Counted from the stretch's first letter, positions 46,501 through 60,000 are shown. The stretch is DNA of 64,000 nt from Panicum virgatum (GCF_016808335.1 NC_053145.1:28097120-28161119), one strand, 5' to 3'. The notes: generated by a model not told the origin, from the letters alone. Numbers and translations are program-made.

Positions 46501-46972
46501 GGGAGGGGGCGCCGACAGGCGGGGCCAGGCTGCCAGAGAGAGGAGGCGCTGGCCTCTGCGGGCTGGGCCGGAGGCTGCGCGAGCGGCGCGGGGTGGGGGA
46601 GAAAGGTTGGGCCGGACCGGGTGTTTGGACCACGCAGTGGGAGTGTTGGGTGGGCCGCTGAGGTTTGGCAGCTTGGGCCGAGTTGATTTGGCGTTTTGGG
46701 CCAGATTTGCTTAAAGGGTTTTGGACTCCTTTTCCTCTTCTATTTCTAATTCAAACAAGTTTGAATTCAAATAAAAATTTGAAGTCAAACCACACTCAAA
46801 TAAAAACATGCACCAGCATGAATGCAACACAAAAATTAAACCTATGATAAATTTTAATCATTAAGGAACAAAATTAGATTAAATGCAAGTCTAAACATAA
46901 TAAACCTTAGAAAATTAAATAAAGCCAATTAAATTTATTGATAAATGCTGAAATTCAAATTAGGGTGTTACA
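43550..46972 (-). repeat. 3' LTR of element C
   Basis: 3423 bp, GGGTGTTACA/TGTAACACCC. Exon alpha (44904-44994) has a one-base insertion; exon beta (43808-43863) is open. The TTTAAA box is at 46200-46205. The GC-rich block carries about 55 bp absent from the other LTR. Confidence 0.93.
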
Positions 46973-46990
46973 TACCCTACCCCCTTAAAG
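46973..46990 (-). promoter_or_regulatory. Polypurine tract of element C
   Basis: On the minus strand CTTTAAGGGGGTAGGGTA lies directly against the 3' LTR, as in B. Confidence 0.88.
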
Positions 46991-47008
46991 AAATCTCGTC
47001 CTCGAGAT

Positions 47009-50000
47009 TTAGATGAGCTGGCTAGCAAAGAGATCTGGATATGTCTTCTTCAACTCATCTTCTCGTTCCCATGTAGCCTCAGCTTCACTGTGGTGACTCC
47101 ACTGAACTCTGCACATCTTGATGCGCTTGTTCCGAGTAACCCTCTCTGATGTCTCTAGAATCTTCACCGGATGCTCAGTATAAGTCGGATTTTCCTGGAC
47201 ATCCACTCCATCCAGTGGTGCCTGCTCCTCGGGTACTCGCAAACACCTCTTCAGCTGAGATATATGGAAGACATCATGAACTCCCGAGAGGCTGAGAGGT
47301 AACTCCAGGTGATAAGCAACTTCGCCTTTCCGCTCTAGCACCTTGAATGGCCCCACATAACGAGGTGCTAACTTCCCTTTGACATTAAATCTGCGGATTC
47401 CTCTCATCGGAGACACCTTCAGATACACATAATCACCAATACTGAAAGTCAGATCTCTCCGTTTGCCATCAGCATAGCTCTTCTGTCTGCTCTGTGCAAT
47501 CCTCAGGTTTTCTCGCACTTGCCTGAACCATCTGCTCTGCATCATCTATGATCTCAGGGCCAAAGAGCTGCTTCTCACCAATCTGATCCCAATAGAGAGG
47601 AGTCCTGCACTTTCTGCCATACAATGCCTCGAAGGGGGACTTCTTCAGACTGGCCTGGTAGCTGTTGTTATATGAGAACTCAGCATAAGACAGGCACTTA
47701 TCCCAACTAGTACCGTACTGAATGGCACAAGCTCTCAGCATATCCTCCAACACTTGGTTGGTTCTCTCTGTCTGCCCATCGGTCTGAGGGTGATAAGCCG
47801 TACTGAAACGCAGCTTCGTATCCAACGAATCATGGAGCTGCTCCCAGAACCGAGAAGTGAACTGAGACCCTCTGTCAGATATGATCTTCTTGGGCACACC
47901 ATGTAAGCAGATAATCCGAGAAATATACAACTCCGCAAGTCTAGCACCGGAGTAAGTAGTGTTCACTGGAATGAAGTGAGCAACCTTCGTCAGACGATCC
48001 ACTACTACCCAAATGGAGTTGTACCCTTTCTGAGTACGAGGCAATCCAACAATGAAGTCCATAGTGATTTCCTCCCATTTCCACTCTGGAATCTTCAAAG
48101 GCTGTAATAGACCTGCTGGCCTCTGATGCTCAGCCTTGACATGCTGACAGGTGTCACAAATAGCCACGTACTCTGCCACTGAACTGCTTCATCCCATACC
48201 ACCAGAAACGTTCCTTCAGATCATAGTACATCTTCGTGCTGCCCGGATGAATAGAGTAAGCTGTATCATGGGCCTCACTCAGAATCAACTTCCGAAGATC
48301 CTTCACATCTGGCACACAGATCCGGTTCTTGTACCACAAGGTACCCTGATCATCCTCTCTGAAATGAGGAGCCTTGCCCTTCTTGAGCAACTCACGAATC
48401 TCCTGCAGCTTCTCATCATCTTTCTGATGCTGCCTGATCTCTGACTCTAGAGTCGGTACTGCCTCAAACGCTGCACTCGAAGTATGATGCAAGAAGCCCA
48501 GACTCAACTACTCGAACTCCTCGCATAACTCTGGAGGCATTTGGAAAGCCACGGCCATGTTGACATAACTTCTCTTTCTCAAAGCATCTGCTACAACATT
48601 GGCCTTGCCCGGATGATAGTGAATCTCCAGGTCATAATCCTTGACCAACTCTAACCATCTCCTCTGCCGCATGTTCAGCTCATTCTGCGTGAAAATGTAC
48701 TTGAGGCTCTAGTGATCAGTGTAGATATCACACCGCTGCCCATACAAGTAATGCCTCCAAATCTTCAGAGCATGCACAACTGCGGCTGACTCAAGATCAT
48801 GAGTAGGATAATTCAGCTCATGCCGACGTAACTGCCGTGAGGCATAAGCAATCACTCTGCCCTCTTGCATCAGAACACACCCAAGACCATCCTTCGAAGC
48901 ATCACAATATACCGTGAACCTCTTGGTCTGGTCTGGCAGAGTCAGGACAGGCGCCGTAGTCAACCTCTTCTTCAGCTCATCAAAGGCCCTCTGACGCTCC
49001 TCAGTCCACACGAAAGCCACATTTTTCTCCAGCAAAGAAGTCAAAGGCTTCGCGATCTTGGAGAAATTCTCAATGAACCTCCGATAATATCCAGCTAAGC
49101 CCAAGAAAGACCTGACTTCCTTTACTGTCTGCAGGTGTCTCCCACTCGAGCACATCCTTCACCTTGCTCGGATCAACAGCAATGCCTCCCTGAGAGATAA
49201 CATGACCGAGGAATGGAACCTCGTCAATCCAGAACTCGCACTTGCTGAACTTAGCATACAACTGATGCTCTCTCAGTCTCTGCAACACGAGCCTCAAATG
49301 CTCCTCATGCTCTTCCTCTGTCTTGGAGAAGATCAGAATATCATCAATGAAAATCACCACAAAGACGTCCAGATAATCCATGAAGACCATGTTCATCAGA
49401 TGCATGAAGAAAGCCGGGCCATTAGTCAAGCCGAAGGACATGACCGTATACTCATATAGCCCGTACTTGCAGGTGAATGCCGTCTTCAGGAATATCCCCA
49501 GGACGAATCCTCAGCTGAAAATAACCCGAACGAAGATCAATCTTCGAGAATATACGAGCACCTCGAAGCAAATCGAAGAGATCCTCAATACGGGGCAGTG
49601 GATGCTTGTTCTTGATAGTAACTGTATTCAGCTCCCGATAATCCACACACATCCTCTTCGAGCCATCCTTCTTATCTACCAGCAACAATGGAAAAGCCCA
49701 AGGAGAGAAGCTGCGACGGATATAGCCCTTGGCTAGCAACTCATCAATAGTTTTCTTGACCTCTTCATGCTCTATAGGTGCCATACGGTAGGGCCGCTTT
49801 GCAATAGGAGCTGTGCCAGGCAAGAGATCAATACAAAACTCAATGGCGCGTTCAGGCGGCATACCTGGCAGATCATCCGGAAAGACATCCGGGAATTCAG
49901 ACACCACGCGAATACCGTCCGTGGGTCTAGCCTCCATCTGATGAAGAAATCCAGAAGGTTCTGAAGCACTGACTGTCACCTCTTGGCCATCAGATGCTGA

Positions 50001-51593
50001 CAAGTGAACTGTCCGCTGAGCACAATCAATACGGACTCCCCATCTGGTAAGGGTCTCCATGCCCAAGATCACATCTATCCCCGAGGAGTCAATAACTATC
50101 AAGCCAGTGCGAAATTCTACCCCCTTTATGACAATACTAACTCTGGAGCATATAGAACATGTACGTATCTGACCCCCAGGTGAGGTAACTACCATAGCTG
50201 TCCTCATACAAGAAACCGGTATACCATGCTGCTCGGCAAATGACTTGGAAATGAAAGAATGGGTAGCACCGGTATCGAAAAGCACTGTAGCGGGGTGAGA
50301 GTTGACCATGAACGTACCAATAACCACGTTAGGAGCCTCGGCCACTGACTCGGCCGTCACGTGGTTCACCCGACCCTGTGTTGGCGCCCTGGGCTGAGCT
50401 GGGCGCCCCTGCTGTCCCGCCTGCGCCTTCCGGGGGCAAGTGTTGGCGTAGTGCCCCGGCTGGCCGCAGTGATAGCAGACGCGTGCAAGTGTCGAAGCCT
50501 GCTGTCCTGGTAGGAGCTGCCGGACGTGGAGCCTGCGGTGCTGGCGGAGCTGGTGGAGCACGAGCCGGAGGTGCCGGTAACCTCGGGCCCTGACCTGCCT
50601 GCTGCTGCTAGTCGAGGCGGGTACTGCTGCGGGGGCCTCTGCTGGTACTGCTGAGGAGGCCGGTACTGCTGCTGGTACTGCTGGGGCTGCTGGAGGCGAG
50701 GACGAGTGTTGCTGCCGGAAGCAACGGGGACAATCTTCCTCTTCTTGTCCTCCATCTCCAAGTGCTTGCGCTCAGTGTTGAGCGCGCTGTCAACCAAATG
50801 GTTGAAGTCGTCGAAACGGAGGTTGAGCAGCGCGTACTGGAGGTAGTCCTCAAGGCCCTCCATGAAGTGCTCCTGCTTCTTGCGGTCATCCGCAACATCG
50901 GCAGGGGCGTAGCGAGAAAGCTGCAGAAAGCGATCACGGTACTCTGTGACCGATATAGTCCCCTGAAGTGACAAAGACAGATAGATATCGAAAGATTAAG
51001 TCAAGATTCATAAGGATAGAACAAGGGGCATTAGCTCAAAAGAAACCGCTAAATGATTATATTTAAGATTACCTGCTTCAGTGCAAGGAACTCCTTCTGC
51101 TTCATCTTCATAACGCCCGCGGGGACAGTTGTGGCTACGGAAACGCTCTCTGAACTGGAGCCAAGTGAGAGCCTCGCGGTCGTGAACTGGGTGGGACTCC
51201 CACCAGTCCAAAGCTGCCACTCGCAGCTGTCCTGCTGCCGTACAGAACTCGCTCCCGATCATCGCACTGGGCGATGTCCAGCTGACGCTCCACTGCACGG
51301 AGCCAGTCGTCAGCCTGAAGAGGGTCGGACGTAGTGAGAAAACAGTCGGCGGGTGACCCCTCAGGAACTCAGCACGCCTGTCGCGAGGCTGCGGACAGTG
51401 GTGGAGGCGGAGGCTGAGTGTGAGCCTGCTGAAGAGCCTGAATGGTGTTGCTCAGGGTAGCCATCATCTGCATCTGGAGCTGGAAGTACTGCTCCAGAGT
51501 CAAGGGCGGAGGCATCGGGATCCCGGTACCCTGGGTGTTCTGACCCTGGTTGTTCTGCCCCTGCTGGTCAGAACCACGCCTGGTGTTCACCAT
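47009..51593 (-). pseudogene. gag-pol: Gag-pol pseudogene of element C
   Basis: Starts at ATG 51593 (MVNTRRGS), equivalent to B. Gag exon 1 is frameshifted near 51369 and again before 51298; exon 2 starts at 50962 with [20 protein letters not shown]. Frames then change near 50470 (around the zinc knuckle, [14 protein letters not shown]), near 49450 within RT (after RIRPGDIP), near 49100, at a stop near 48709, and near 48170 and 47520 in integrase. Protease [14 protein letters not shown], and integrase DDE residues (TMDF, SDRG, GQTERTN) are still legible. The end is at 47009. Confidence 0.93.
50963..51072 (-). other. Gag intron of element C, same position and length as in B
   Basis: GAAGCAG followed by GTAATCTTAAA, then CACTTCAG followed by GGGACTATATCG: 110 nt, phase 0. 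Splice borders are kept although the interior has diverged from B. Confidence 0.75.
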
Positions 51594-52146
51594 CTGATTT
51601 TGGACAAAAGATTTCAAGGGTAAGGATATTGCAAGAATAAATTCAGATGGATATGATAACTATTTGCGGAAAAAGACTCAGCCATGATAAAGTAGACAGG
51701 ATAGAGTGGACTGTTTTACCCCCAACGGTCTAACTCATTTTATTAATTAATTAACTTTAATATAAGAGTGGTTTTATTAAACAAACTCAAACTACTAAGC
51801 TATGCAATCATTCAAAAATCCAATTCAAACAAGTAGCATAATAACAAGCAGACAATTTTCACGACTTAGCCGAGTTTAGCATACGACTCGACTAACACAA
51901 CGCGTCGCAGAACGTACTATCGTATTATTATAAAGGGTCACCTAGCTAACTCATGGTGGTCAGATGACTGATTCAGGCCAAAATCCACGAAAATTATTCT
52001 CCAGAGAGAGAAATCAAGGCAAGAAGGGTAGAAGTCATAGAAGTCAAGGGGTATAATAGTAAAATAGTTTCAGCAGACAAGGATTGGAGAGAAGAAGTCC
52101 TAAAACTCGACCAGTTCTATCTAGGACTTCGTCCTACAGTCGATAC

Positions 52147-52159
52147 GGCTCTGATACCA
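52147..52159 (-). promoter_or_regulatory. Primer binding site for initiator Met tRNA (element C)
   Basis: TGGTATCAGAGCC on the minus strand, three bases from the LTR end, as in B. Confidence 0.95.
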
Positions 52160-52162
52160 CTC

Positions 52163-55100
52163 TGTAACACCTGGTTTATAAAAGAACATAAACCGAGCAA
52201 TCATATACGTGCCAGGATCAAGTCACACGTATATACAACAGAATGAACAGTATATCATAGCACATATCACATAAAAAGATATAATAAAGCGAATACGAAT
52301 ATTATTTATTACATTAATGACAAAAATGTCTGATACAGCGGAAGCGAAGTACAAAATGCGATAAAGACTCTCCGAAGCTGAAGCAGGGCGCCACAGGGAC
52401 GTCGACTGGGAGACGAACACCTAGAAGTCCTCGTAGTCCTGGTAGCAGCTGGACGAACTCCCTCGTGTCGGCAGGAACTGAGCAGCAGTAGCGTATCCAA
52501 GAGGAAAAAGTAGAGAAGAGGCAAGAGTGAGTACACAACTTGTACTCAACAAGTATAACACAAACTATGAGGCTCTAAGGTTGGCTGACTCAACTGCATT
52601 AGCTTTTAAGTCTTGGCAAAATTTTATTAAAGCTATTTACTACGAGTTGATGAATTACCATTAACCCTGTTACATAGTAATTAATCAGAATTAATCATAC
52701 TACTACTGAGAACCAAACCGAAACCAAGCCACCAAGGTAACCCCGAGAAGCACCTCCCTCGTCGGAAGGAGATAACTCCACTAATCAAAAGGAAGATCAT
52801 GGGCCGCTCATAACCGTGAGCACGGCTAGTATACCAGTTTTACACTCTGCAGAGGTTGCACATCTTTACCCACAAGTCGTGAGCTACGCCAGTTATTCAT
52901 CACACTTCCTTAGGTGAGATGACTAGCGACTCACTACGAGGCCTCTACAAAGAAACTCAGTTGGTAGGGAGTAACCACGAGGGTGGATCGGCTACTATGG
53001 AGCAGGTCTAGTGGGCGTCAAGACACGAAGCACAGACGAGGCCACTCAGCACAAGGGCCATAGAAGCTTACCGCCCCTGCCCCGCAGGTAAGTTACTCCA
53101 AACCAAAAAGATCTAATTATTATGCCAAGTCTATCCCATTCTAGCCTTGTGGTAGCGCTGTTGTCCCAGGTTGTCGCTCTATGAACCGGTCCTTATGGAG
53201 AGTGGCCAACCAAGCACTAAGCACCTGTGCTGGCCCCCTAAACCATGTTTCTACAAAAACCATATTTTAACGAGACGTGAGCCACTCAAGCACGAAGCAC
53301 AGAGGGCCACTCTCAGAATTAAGTTCAAGTAAACCATTAATCAAATTAGTTAAAATGGACCAGAGTATGTTATCGCGCAGCAACGTAGCACAACTAACCA
53401 AAATGCAACCCAAAGGTATATATAAAGGATATAAAGTGGCTAGGAATGTCCTTATAGGCATACAGTATTAAAATGCAGTATGAAATTGTATTTAAAATGA
53501 TAGGTTGTTCATGTTATACTTGCCTTCCTCGTACTGCTCTGGCTGCTGCTCAAACTGCTCCGAAGACGGCTGCTCCGGGTACTGGTACTGGGGCTCCTCA
53601 GATGGATCAACGTCTACTCATGAACACATGGCCAAAACAAAGCACAATAATAAACATACAAGCAAACACTAACAAAAATTAAGAAACAGTACATCAATAC
53701 ATAAAAACAGCACACTAAACTAGTCTAAAGCTATTCTACACGTTACAACGATCGCGTGGATATAAAGAACGCTAAAAACGGAGCTAAAACGCATAAACTA
53801 GGCCTAAAACAAGTTCTAGGGGCTTATTTGTAAGAAAACTGAAGTTCCAGGGGGTTTTCTGCAAAAACCGAGGGCTAAAACGTAATTAAACTAAAGCTTC
53901 AGGGTCTAACTCGCAAAAACGTCATGTGTGGACTGCGGGTTCTATTCTAGTAAAACTCAGGGGCTAAAACGATAAAAACAGGGCTTATCCGTAATTTTCT
54001 TTTGAACTAACAGGACCGCGGGTTGATTAGAGAAAACTCTAGGGTCTCTTTAACAAAAACGCCTAGGGCGAACCGGTACGGGTGGATTCAGGCCGCTGGA
54101 TCGGGATCTAGCGGTCCAGATTCGATCGATGGGGGTTCTAATCTCCTGCGTTCATTTTCGATCTGACGGCCTAGGGCCATCGGGCGTGGGGGCGGCGGCG
54201 CTGACTGCCGGAGACCAAGCTCCTGCGGCGGCGCTGCGCGGGAGCTCGCCGGACCTGGCCAAACGTGGTCTGTCCGGCGGTCAAATCGACCCGTTTTTGG
54301 GTCTGGGGTGACCTACGGGGCACGTGTAGTCCACCTGGGCTCTAAACGGAGCTCGGGGAGGCTCGGCTGGGGCTCGCCACGGCGCGGGGCGGACTGCGCG
54401 GCGGCGCATTCGCTGGCGTAGGGCAGGTTCGGGGTTTCCCGGCGCTATATCTACCAAAATCTAGCGCCAAAAGAAGGGGCGGATCATTGTGAGGCTCACC
54501 GAGGGCCTATGGTGGCCGGAGCTGCTGCGCAGGGCGGCCGGCTTCGAGGATGGGCGGCGGCGCTAGGCGGAGCTCGGTGGCGGGGCCGGTATGGGGGTGC
54601 TCCGGGCGCTGGATCTGCCGGAGGTGGTCCGTGCGGGTCCTGCGAGGGTGGTCCAGAGCCAAATGAGTCCGGTGGTCACCGGAGGTGACGAATTGAGGCG
54701 GAGCAGGGGCTCACCGGCGTGGAGGTCGCGGCGGCGCTCCGGTCCGAGCAGAGGCAAGGCGGCAGCTAGGGTTGTGCGGCGCTGCGGGGTGAGATGGGGG
54801 GCGCAGAGGGTCTCGGGCGGTGTTTAAAGGAGGGGGGGGCCGAGGATCCTGGGCGTGCGTGCCCAGCGTGATCCCGGCGGGGATAGCGGCCGCAATTCTC
54901 GACCGGGCGGGGCGGGTCGCGCAACGGCCGTGCGCGGACCCAGGCTCTGGTGGCGAGGTTTCTAGAAGGAGGGCGACGCTCGGGAGGGGCTGGCAGGTGG
55001 GGTTCGTGCCCGGGGCGGCTCGGGTGAGGCAGGCGGCCCACGGCGCAGCGAGGCTCGAGCGGGGCAGAGGTTGGGCCGACAGGCGGGTCCTGGCTGCCAG

Positions 55101-55536
55101 AGAGAGGAGGCGCGGGCCTCTGCGGGCTGGGCCGGAGGCTGCGCGAGCGGCGCGGGGTGGGGGAGAAAGGTTGGGCCGGACCGGGTGTTTGGACCACGCA
55201 GTGGGAGTGTTGGGTGGGCCGCTGAGGTTTGGCAGCTTGGGGCGGGTTGATTTGGAGTTTTGGGCCAGATTTGCTTAAAGGGTTTTGGACTCCTTTTCCT
55301 CTTCTATTTCTAATTCAAACAAGTTTGAATTCAAATAAAAATTTGAAGTCAAACCACACTCAAATAAAAACATGCACCAGCATGAATGCAACACAAAAAT
55401 TAAACCTATGATAAATTTTAATCATTAAGGAACAAAATTAGATTAAATGCAAGTCTAAACACAATAAACCTTAGAAAATTAAATAAAGCCAATTAAATTT
55501 ATTGATAAATGCTGAAATTCAAATTAGGGTGTTACA
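52163..55536 (-). repeat. 5' LTR of element C
   Basis: 3374 bp. The inner end reads CCAGGTGTTACA in place of CCGGGTGTTACA. Exon alpha (53524-53613) is open; exon beta (52421-52477) has a one-base insertion. TTTAAA is at 54823-54828. Confidence 0.93.
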
Positions 55537-55946
55537 ACTTGCCGGGCCAATCAGTTACTAGGCTTGCCGCGTACCATATTTATAGCATGTGGCTAGTACT
55601 TTCAAATGCTTAACCAACACTACCACACACTGCGGCCTTAACAAGTTTATAAACACAGACCGATTTCAATATGAAGCTTGTAACCAAATCCATCCATGGT
55701 CCTTATAGTGATTGCAGAAAGTAAACAATCAACTCCTATAAATGTCGCGAGTGACAGGCAATCACTCGACTTTTACCGGTCCTATTAGCATAGCATCTAA
55801 ACGGACTCATTTCTAGTGTTCAAACAATAGGTACCTAGGATTATGCATTTAAGGTTTTCATTCAACTCCAACAACTTAAATGCACAAATAAATAATAACA
55901 ATAAATTATATAATTTAAAATAATGGGATTATGCACCGGGGCTTGC

Positions 55947-56330
55947 CTGTATTGATGTCTATAGAGTCAGTGGACTTCAATTCTTCCGAATCAGAGTTCA
56001 GAGCTTCAGTTAATTCGACAACGTTGGCCTGAGCTTCGGAGAAATCCCTATCTGATTCCTGGATGAGCTTGTATGTTCCGTCGGCTAACGATGTTATTTC
56101 TCTAGGAGGTTTTGGCGCGGCTCGGGGTGGCCTGTGGCGGCGGCTCCGCGTGCTTCGGCGACCGACGGCGGGCTGCGTCGGCGGAGGCGGCGCTCCGGCG
56201 AAGCTAGGGGTTGGTGACTGCATTGGGGAGGTCCAGGGAGGCAAGATGGAGCTAGCTTTGGAATCCAATTGGGCCGGTATGAGGTGGAGGGGCGGCTCCA
56301 CAGCGCAAGGCCGGCGGCGACGGAGGTGAG
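55947..56330 (-). pseudogene. Exon 1 region of the LTR gene in K
   Basis: Open without stops from the cut at 56330 through a Pro/Arg-rich part (LRRRRPCAVEPP, compare LRRPCSAVEPPPPS in LTR I near 30495) into REITSLADGTYKLIQESDRD and an acidic tail ending at a phase-1 GC donor (ACAG followed by GCAAGCCCCGG, 55946). In I the Pro-rich part and the acidic part are about 1.6 kb apart, so K either lost that intron or has a different exon layout. Confidence 0.4.
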
Positions 56331-57098
56331 TGTTGACGGCCATTATCTCATATTTTGACCATCAACTTCTCGGAAATAAATTGAGTTTTGCACTATGTTC
56401 CATGCATATTTTATTTGATTCTAATAAGTTCCACAAGTTTTGGATAAGTTGTGTTTGCAGGAATCCAATGTCCAAAGATGGTCGAAATCAGAGAAAATCC
56501 CGGCCGCCCGGCACATTCCGTGCCTACCGGCCCGACACCTCCACATACATGGGTCCAATAATTTCACCGGAGCAATGTGACATGTTCATAAGGTTCCAGA
56601 ACAAGGTAAACATGTCATATCCTGTCGGTGGACCCGGAAGGCACAAGGATCAACCCAAAAGCCCACCTGCCAGTGCCAAGAGCATCAAATGAGGAAAGCA
56701 CCCAGTCCAGAGGCAATGTGGAGCGTTGATGTGCAACGTCGGCGAAACGGAGGGCTGAGAGGCCCCGGAGCCAGGCCGCCCGGCCTCCCCCGGACCGCCC
56801 GGCCTGAGATACCAAAATCTGAGGAAGATACCCGAAGAAACAATGTCCAGGAGGGATCAGAGGCCACCCACAGAAGGTCGGTGGCCAGGTGGCACAATCC
56901 TAGGCCGGCCGTCCTAGGTTGGGCCGCCCGGCCCCACCTTGCAGCCTCTCGGCACCCGGCTTCGCGTGGAAGTTAAGCACCGCCTCTACAGTTGTGTGCA
57001 CCTGGCGCCAATGGCATTTCTGGCCTTCTACCGACCTTGGAAGCCTATAAATACCACTCTCCCCCTCACTTGTAAACACACACTAAAAGGAGCAATTC
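56331..57098 (+). repeat. H3 LTR, first 768 bp
   Basis: TGTTGACGGCCATTATCTC... through the palindromic block and TATAAATA (57046-57053) to GGAGCAATTC, where LTR F is inserted. It cuts LTR K at 56330. Closer to the H1 LTR than to the H2 LTR by eye. Confidence 0.85.
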
Positions 57099-60000
57099 TG
57101 TAACACCCTAATTTAAATTTAATCATTTAATAATAAATTTAATGGGCTTTGTTTAATTTTCTAAGGTTTATTATGATTAGTCTTGCATTTAATCTAATTT
57201 TGTTTCACAAGTAAATAAAAAAATTTCTTAGGTCAACATGTTGTGGATTCATGCTGGTGCATAATTTTATTTGATTGAGTGTGGTCTGAATTCAAATTCA
57301 AATTTGAATTCAAATAGGTTTAGTTTGGTTTGAAATAGGAAATAGAAAAGGAAAGGAAAAAGGAAACCCAACCGGACCTAAACCCAGCAACCCAGCCAGC
57401 CCAACCCGCGAGCTGGCCCAACCCCTCACCCACCCTCACCCCATGCGGCCCACGACCAGCACGCGCGCCCTCCGCGTTCAACGCCAGCTTGCGCGCACGG
57501 CCCGCTCATTCCCTCTCCCCACGTGGCCTGCGGCCTAGCTTCCCTCCCTGCGCTCGGCGCAAGCACCCCGCGCCCGCTCAGCCCCAGCCCACCTGCCAGC
57601 GGCCTTCACTGACAGGGATGGCCCGCTTGCCAGGTCCGTCTCCCTCGCGCCGCGCACGCGCAACGGAACCCCGTGATCCTTGGCCGTGATCTTGCAGGCA
57701 ATCCTTATCGGGCGCGCACGTCGAGATCCCCGGTGCCCCCTTTAACCACCCCCATGCGACCCCCCTTTCCCCTATCCTCGCAGCCGCCGCCGTAACCCTA
57801 GCGCCGCTCGCCTTGCTCCGCCGCGCAACACCCCCTGTGCCGCCGTGTCCACACCGCTCTGCTGCACCTCCGCCACCAAGAAACCCCGCTGGAGCTCCGA
57901 CCCGTGCCCAAGACCGACCCCGAGCTCGCTTGCCCCAGTCCGAACCACGTCTGCGTCAGAATTCAACCCGAGACCCGCCGCCGGTGAGTTGCTCCGCTGG
58001 TGCAATTTCACACCGCCGGTGACGTTCAAGCCACCCTGACCCCCCGCATCACTTCCGCAGGCCCATCCCGAGTCGATCCAAGGAGTCCAGGAGCTCGGAG
58101 ATCCACCACCGCATCTCCTCCTTGAGCTCCGCCCGAGCGCTGCCCGAACGCCGCCGCGCAACCTCATCGCCGGCCTCCCTGCGATGACCCTCTGACTGAC
58201 CCAGTGCACGGTAAGTACCCCCAAGCCCCCGCCGTCCTTTTGCGCTAGACGTTTTCACTTGTGGCGCACACTAGGAGCCCCGGCACCGCTCGCCGGCGAT
58301 GTCCCGCCGCGCAGACCCGCCACCGCCATGGCGCGCATCGTTCCAAGCCCTGCAGAACCCCACTAACCCCCAGGTGGATTACGCACGTCGCGTACTCCAC
58401 CCACGACCAAACCACAGGCCGAACTGAGCATTGGAGCGCCGGATTGGCAAACTCCGGCGACCCGCTGCCGTGCGCCGCCGCGCGCCAGCGCTTCCGCCAC
58501 CGCTCCTGCGCCCAACCTTTCCTGGCCGCGCAATCCAGATCGAACGGCCCAAAACAGATCCAGCCCAAGTCAACTCAGGCAGATAACGGTCAGCGCTAGC
58601 CCCTTTTGCAAAAGAACCCCAGCAGTTTCCAATAATCAACCCGCAGTCCGTCCAGTTCAAAAGTATTTATAGTTTGCCCTTTTCTTTATGTTTTAGACCC
58701 TGAGCTTCCATAAAATCATGCCCACCGTCCCTGGACGTGAGGTTTTGCAGTCTAAACCCTATGTCTATCCTTTAATTACATATAGGTCCCTGGTTTTTGT
58801 AGAAAACCCCTAGAATCCTAGTTTTTCTTCCATAAAAGCCCCTAAACCTTGTTTTGGGCCTAGTTTTCGCGTTCTAGCTCCGTTTTAGGTGTTCTTTATG
58901 TCCACGCAATCGTTGTAATGCGTAGAATAGTTCTAGCTCAGTTTATTTGCTGTTTTTATGTATTGTTGTACTATTTCTTATTGTTTGCTCATGTTTGCAT
59001 GTATGTGTATGTGCTGGACTTGTTTTGGTGTTGCGATCGTGAGTAGATGTTGATCCTTCGGAGGAGTACCAGTACCCGGAGCAGCCACCGTCTTCAGAGC
59101 AGTTTGAGCTGCAGGAGAAGTTTGAGGAAGGCAAGTATAACATGAACAACACCTATCACCTTTAAATACAATTTCATACTGCATTTTAATATTGTATGCC
59201 TATAAGGACTTTCCTAGCCACTTTATATCCTTTATATATATCCCTTGGGTTGCATTTTGGTTAGTTGTGCTAGGTTGCTATGCTATAACACACTTGGTCC
59301 TTTTTAATTAATTTGATTAATGGTATATGCAACTTAATTCTGGGAGTGGCCCGCTTGAGTGGCTCACGTCTCATTAAAAATTGGTTTTTTCTAAAAACAT
59401 GGTTTAGGGGGCCAGCACGGTGCTTAGTGCTTGGTTGGCCACTCTCCCTAAGGACCGGTTCATAGAGCGACAACCTGGGACAACAGCGCTACCACAAGAC
59501 TGGAATGGGACGGTCTTGGCTTACTAATTAGGTCCTTTTGGTTTGGAGTAACTTACCTGCGGGGCAAGGGTGGTAAGCTTCAATGGTCCCTGCTTCTCCG
59601 GCTTGGTCTGTGCTACGTGTCTTATACCCCCGTGAGGTGGGCCCCATCGTCGCTGATCCAACTCTTCGCGGTTACACCTTACCAACGAGATTCTTTGTAA
59701 TGACCTCGTAGTGTGCTTGCTAGCCATCTCACCTAAGGAAGTGTGATAAACAACTAGCGTAGCTCACGACTTGTAACACCCTAATTCAAATTTCAGCAAT
59801 TAATAATAAAATTATTTGGCTTTATTTAATTTTCTAGGATTTAATTTGCTTAGCCTCACTTTTATAATTTATTTTTTGCTTCATAAAGTAATTAGAATTT
59901 ATCATAGGGTTAAACTGTGTTGTTGCATTCATGCTGGAGCATCTCTTTCTTTTGTTTGTTTGGTTAGAGTTGGAATTCAAATTTATTTGAATTCATTTGG

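Larger units (their letters stand above)
43550..55536 (-). mobile_element. Element C: full-length but defective Tekay-like retrotransposon
   Basis: 11,987 bp on the minus strand with both LTRs, primer site, gag-pol remains and polypurine tract; target duplication ACTTG (43545-43549, 55537-55541). The LTRs differ in length (3423 and 3374 bp), including an indel of about 55 bp near 46450-46505, so C is clearly older than B. Gag-pol is broken by several frameshifts and stops. Confidence 0.95.
42485..56330 (-). mobile_element. LTR K: minus-strand, I-type LTR, split by element C and cut by H3
   Basis: Its 3' end in minus orientation is TGTGGCAGAACCAG at 42485, against TGTGGCGGAACCACC for the inverse of LTR I. 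It runs to 43549 and resumes at 55537 after element C (duplication ACTTG), where the block around ATGTGGCTAGTACTTTC matches LTR I near 32640-32680. At 56330 it is cut by the H3 LTR. About 1.86 kb is visible. It carries both exons of the candidate LTR gene, and C lies in the intron. Confidence 0.75.

Noticed and set aside
45692..46633. 313-codon minus-strand ORF in the C 3' LTR
   Set aside because: GC-rich LTR leader region; the sister LTR breaks the frame with indels. Parts may be non-coding leader exons, but no protein is supported.
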